From contig JAYWHD010000094.1 in assembly GCA_043777895.1 (NCBI GenBank), positions 1 to 8,442 of the forward strand: a stretch of DNA of 8,442 nt, in the 5' to 3' direction. This stretch comes from JBDLSY01 sp043777895 (GTDB lineage: Bacteria > Pseudomonadota > Gammaproteobacteria > Burkholderiales > Burkholderiaceae_C). How positions within the stretch are numbered: the stretch's first letter is position 1; each line of letters opens with the position of its first letter. A model generated the notes under the pieces. That model saw nothing but the letters and a program-made list of their open reading frames with translations. It made no database searches and was not told the DNA's origin. This document shows positions 7,359-8,442 of the stretch, piece after piece. Made by a program: the position numbers and the translations under genes.

Positions 7359-7733
7359 ATGACTTTAAATGAAATGACTTATAAAATTAATGGTTGTGCA
7401 ATGAAAGTACATAACACTTTAGGGAATGGCTTTCAAGAGCTTATTTATCAGCGGTGTTTGGTCATAGAATTAAACAAAGCAGGCTTGATTTTTGGGCGAG
7501 AAGTAGAACAAAAAATTTTCTACGAAGGGGTAGAGGTTGGCACAAGAAGGGCAGATTTTATCATTGAACATACCATTGTTGTTGAACTCAAAGCATTAAT
7601 AAATCTAGAAAACGTTCATCTAGTACAAGCAAAAAATTACGTTGTAGCTTATGATTTTCCAATTGGTTTATTAATTAATTTTGGTGCAAATAGCTTGCAA
7701 TTTAAAAAAATCTTTAATCCAAAATATCAGTAA
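7359..7733 (+). CDS. GxxExxY family protein (PDDEXK_3-like)
   Basis: A 124-aa protein of the widespread GxxExxY family, annotated in databases as a PD-(D/E)xK nuclease-like fold; its biochemical role is not established to my knowledge. The signature is Gly24-F-Q-Glu27-L-I-Tyr30, preceded by VHNTLGNG. The nuclease-like core follows: RRADFII (Asp66) and VVELK (Glu76, Lys78), then a Gln at 90 in LVQAKNY, and the family's closing GLLINFGANSLQF (103-115). All putative catalytic positions are present, so the fold looks intact. The start at 7359 gives the usual N-terminal length; an in-frame TAA at 7317-7319 blocks long extension, and only a weak GAAAG site is visible. It lies 91 bp after res and 225 bp before mod, within inverted repeats. 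A role in restriction is possible, but a passenger gene is at least as likely. Confidence 0.9.
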   Translation: MTLNEMTYKINGCAMKVHNTLGNGFQELIYQRCLVIELNKAGLIFGREVEQKIFYEGVEVGTRRADFIIEHTIVVELKALINLENVHLVQAKNYVVAYDFPIGLLINFGANSLQFKKIFNPKYQ

Positions 7734-7749
7734 AAATTACACCTTTGAA

Positions 7750-7776
7750 AAAGGATAGGCAGGATTAAACCCTAAG
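7750..7776 (+). repeat. CAGGATT-family dispersed repeat, copy 2
   Basis: This 27-bp stretch starts AAAGGATAGGCAGGATT and ends AAACCCTAAG. It matches 7864-7890 at 26 of 27 positions and copy 1 over its first 17 bases with one change. It lies 16 bp after the GxxExxY stop codon, just inside the right inverted-repeat arm. Confidence 0.8.
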
Positions 7777-7815
7777 TAATTCTATTAATCCTAAAATCTT
7801 GTAAATCTTGATTCT

Positions 7816-7958
7816 GACGTTAAAAATATATAAATATGGTTCTGAAGCAGGATTATTAATATTAAAGGATAAGCAGGATTAAACCCTAAGATATATAAAT
7901 ATGCAGGGATTGAATACCTAAATAATCACAATATAGACAATGATTTTAAAAATACAAA
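7816..7958 (+). other. Repeat-rich leader of mod
   Basis: The spacer between the right inverted-repeat arm and mod holds CAGGATT repeat copy 3, two copies of ATATATAAATATG, and otherwise AT-rich sequence. No Shine-Dalgarno is evident before the mod ATG; the last 20 bases are A/T-rich. No clear promoter was found. If mod is not transcribed through from res, its promoter must be in or near this repeat region. Confidence 0.4.
7864..7890 (+). repeat. CAGGATT-family dispersed repeat, copy 3
   Basis: This 27-bp copy is offset 114 bp from copy 2 with a single mismatch, and lies outside the inverted-repeat pair on the mod side. Its right flank carries ATATATAAATATG (7891-7903), which also occurs at 7826-7838, so this part of the spacer seems to have grown by local duplication. 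A partial related motif, GCAGGATTATTAAT, is at 7847-7860. Confidence 0.8.
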
Positions 7959-8442
7959 ATGACCGATTTAAATGAATTTATACAAGCAGGGTTTAACGTG
8001 CTTTCTACAGAATACAGTGAAAATAAATTACTCAATTTTCTAAAAGAACATTATCCCAGTGTTATCAAAGACAATGAAATAAACTTAAACGAACTTAAAA
8101 CCGTTGCAGGCTTACCCGTTGATGAAAAAACCAATGGCTATGGGCTTAATTTTGTAGGTAGGCACTTTGCCCATGCTAAATATGAAGCAAAAACAGATAA
8201 AGAGCTATGCCTTAACACCACCTTAAGTAAAAATATTGATACTACGCAAAACTTGATTTTGAAAGGTGATAATTTAGACAGTCTTAAAATTCTAAAAAAT
8301 CATTACACAGGCAAAATAAAATGTATTTATATTGACCCACCTTACAACACCAGCAGCGATGAGTTTGTTTATCCCGATAAGTTTAATAAAGAAGAAACCG
8401 AAGTATTGGGTTTAGCAAACTTAAGCAAAGATGATTTTGCCC
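7959..8442 (+). CDS. mod: Type III DNA methyltransferase, Mod subunit (5' part, runs off window)
   Basis: N6-adenine methyltransferase that recognises the target sequence, methylates it and carries Res to it. The first 161 codons are open to the window edge with no stop; a full Mod is usually about 600-650 aa, so most of the gene lies beyond. GDNLDSLKIL (103-112) and IYIDPPYNT (123-131) form the characteristic block around catalytic motif IV (DPPY, 126-129), which in Type III Mod and related beta-class enzymes precedes the AdoMet-binding motif. Residues 1-98 form the N-terminal region, including NGYGLNFVGRHFAHAK (59-74). The ATG at 7959 is the first possible start, because an in-frame TAA sits at 7947-7949. 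No strong ribosome binding site is visible. No simple-sequence repeat of the kind that makes some mod genes phase-variable is seen in this portion. It pairs with res upstream. Confidence 0.92.
   Translation, partial: MTDLNEFIQAGFNVLSTEYSENKLLNFLKEHYPSVIKDNEINLNELKTVAGLPVDEKTNGYGLNFVGRHFAHAKYEAKTDKELCLNTTLSKNIDTTQNLILKGDNLDSLKILKNHYTGKIKCIYIDPPYNTSSDEFVYPDKFNKEETEVLGLANLSKDDFA

Larger units (their letters stand above)
7266..7815. mobile_element. Putative inverted-repeat cassette carrying the GxxExxY gene
   Basis: A 29-bp segment at 7266-7294 matches the reverse complement of 7787-7815 at 25 of 29 positions without gaps (counted by hand). Shared blocks include AGAATCA, CAAGATTTTA and a terminal GATT. 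The two arms enclose the GxxExxY gene (7359-7733) and one direct copy each of a GGATA-GCAGGATT repeat. The left arm starts inside the res stop codon (TAG, 7265-7267). I see no transposase and no clear target-site duplication at the edges, so if mobile it would need help in trans. The boundaries are inferred only from the repeat match. It could also be a dispersed chromosomal repeat that the gene travels with. Confidence 0.5.

Noticed and set aside
7266..7890. CRISPR array
   Set aside because: The repeats are few, unevenly spaced, separated by a gene and partly inverted. There are no regular unique spacers and no cas genes.
7940..7975. Short 11-codon leader frame overlapping the mod start (ATG at 7940)
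   Set aside because: It has no ribosome binding site and no leader-peptide features such as repeated regulatory codons; AT-rich DNA yields such frames by chance.

Overview
The window reads as part of an AT-rich gammaproteobacterial chromosome. The evidence is a tail-to-head prfB-lysS pair as in enterobacteria, an RF2 gene whose frameshift cassette is base-for-base the E. coli type, and an SSB ending in the classical MDDDDIPF tip. I cannot name a genus from this sequence alone.

Left part (1-3558), housekeeping: on the minus strand, prfB (peptide chain release factor 2, 2766 to 1662, made by +1 programmed frameshifting) is followed by lysS (class II lysyl-tRNA synthetase, 1537 to 11). Between them lies a 124-bp AT-rich spacer built of short tandem repeats. 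A 279-bp very AT-rich divergent region separates prfB from ssb on the plus strand. All three genes look intact.

Middle (3559-4324), transition: a small gene for a predicted exported protein of unknown function (3677-4156) has a strong ribosome binding site. It is preceded by a 21-bp palindrome bracketed by 12-bp direct repeats, and followed by a 22-bp-stem hairpin and an A-rich stretch with few G residues.

Right part (4325-8442), defence locus: a complete Type III restriction subunit gene (res, 980 aa; SF2 helicase motifs plus a C-terminal PD...EAK nuclease) is followed by a 124-aa GxxExxY/PDDEXK_3-family gene, and then by the first 161 codons of a Type III methyltransferase (mod, DPPYNT motif) that runs off the window. 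The order res-then-mod is the reverse of the classical mod-res arrangement. The two partners are separated by about 690 bp that holds the GxxExxY gene and several copies of a CAGGATT-type repeat. The GxxExxY gene sits between 29-bp imperfect inverted repeats (25 of 29 match), and the left repeat starts inside the res stop codon. This suggests an inserted cassette. Hand-counted sample lines suggest lower GC in res (about 28%) than in lysS (about 43-52%), consistent with acquired DNA to the right of ssb.

The most interesting structure is this repeat-bounded GxxExxY cassette between the two genes of a Type III restriction-modification system. No gene-free stretch exceeds 300 bases. I found no tRNA, rRNA or CRISPR array.
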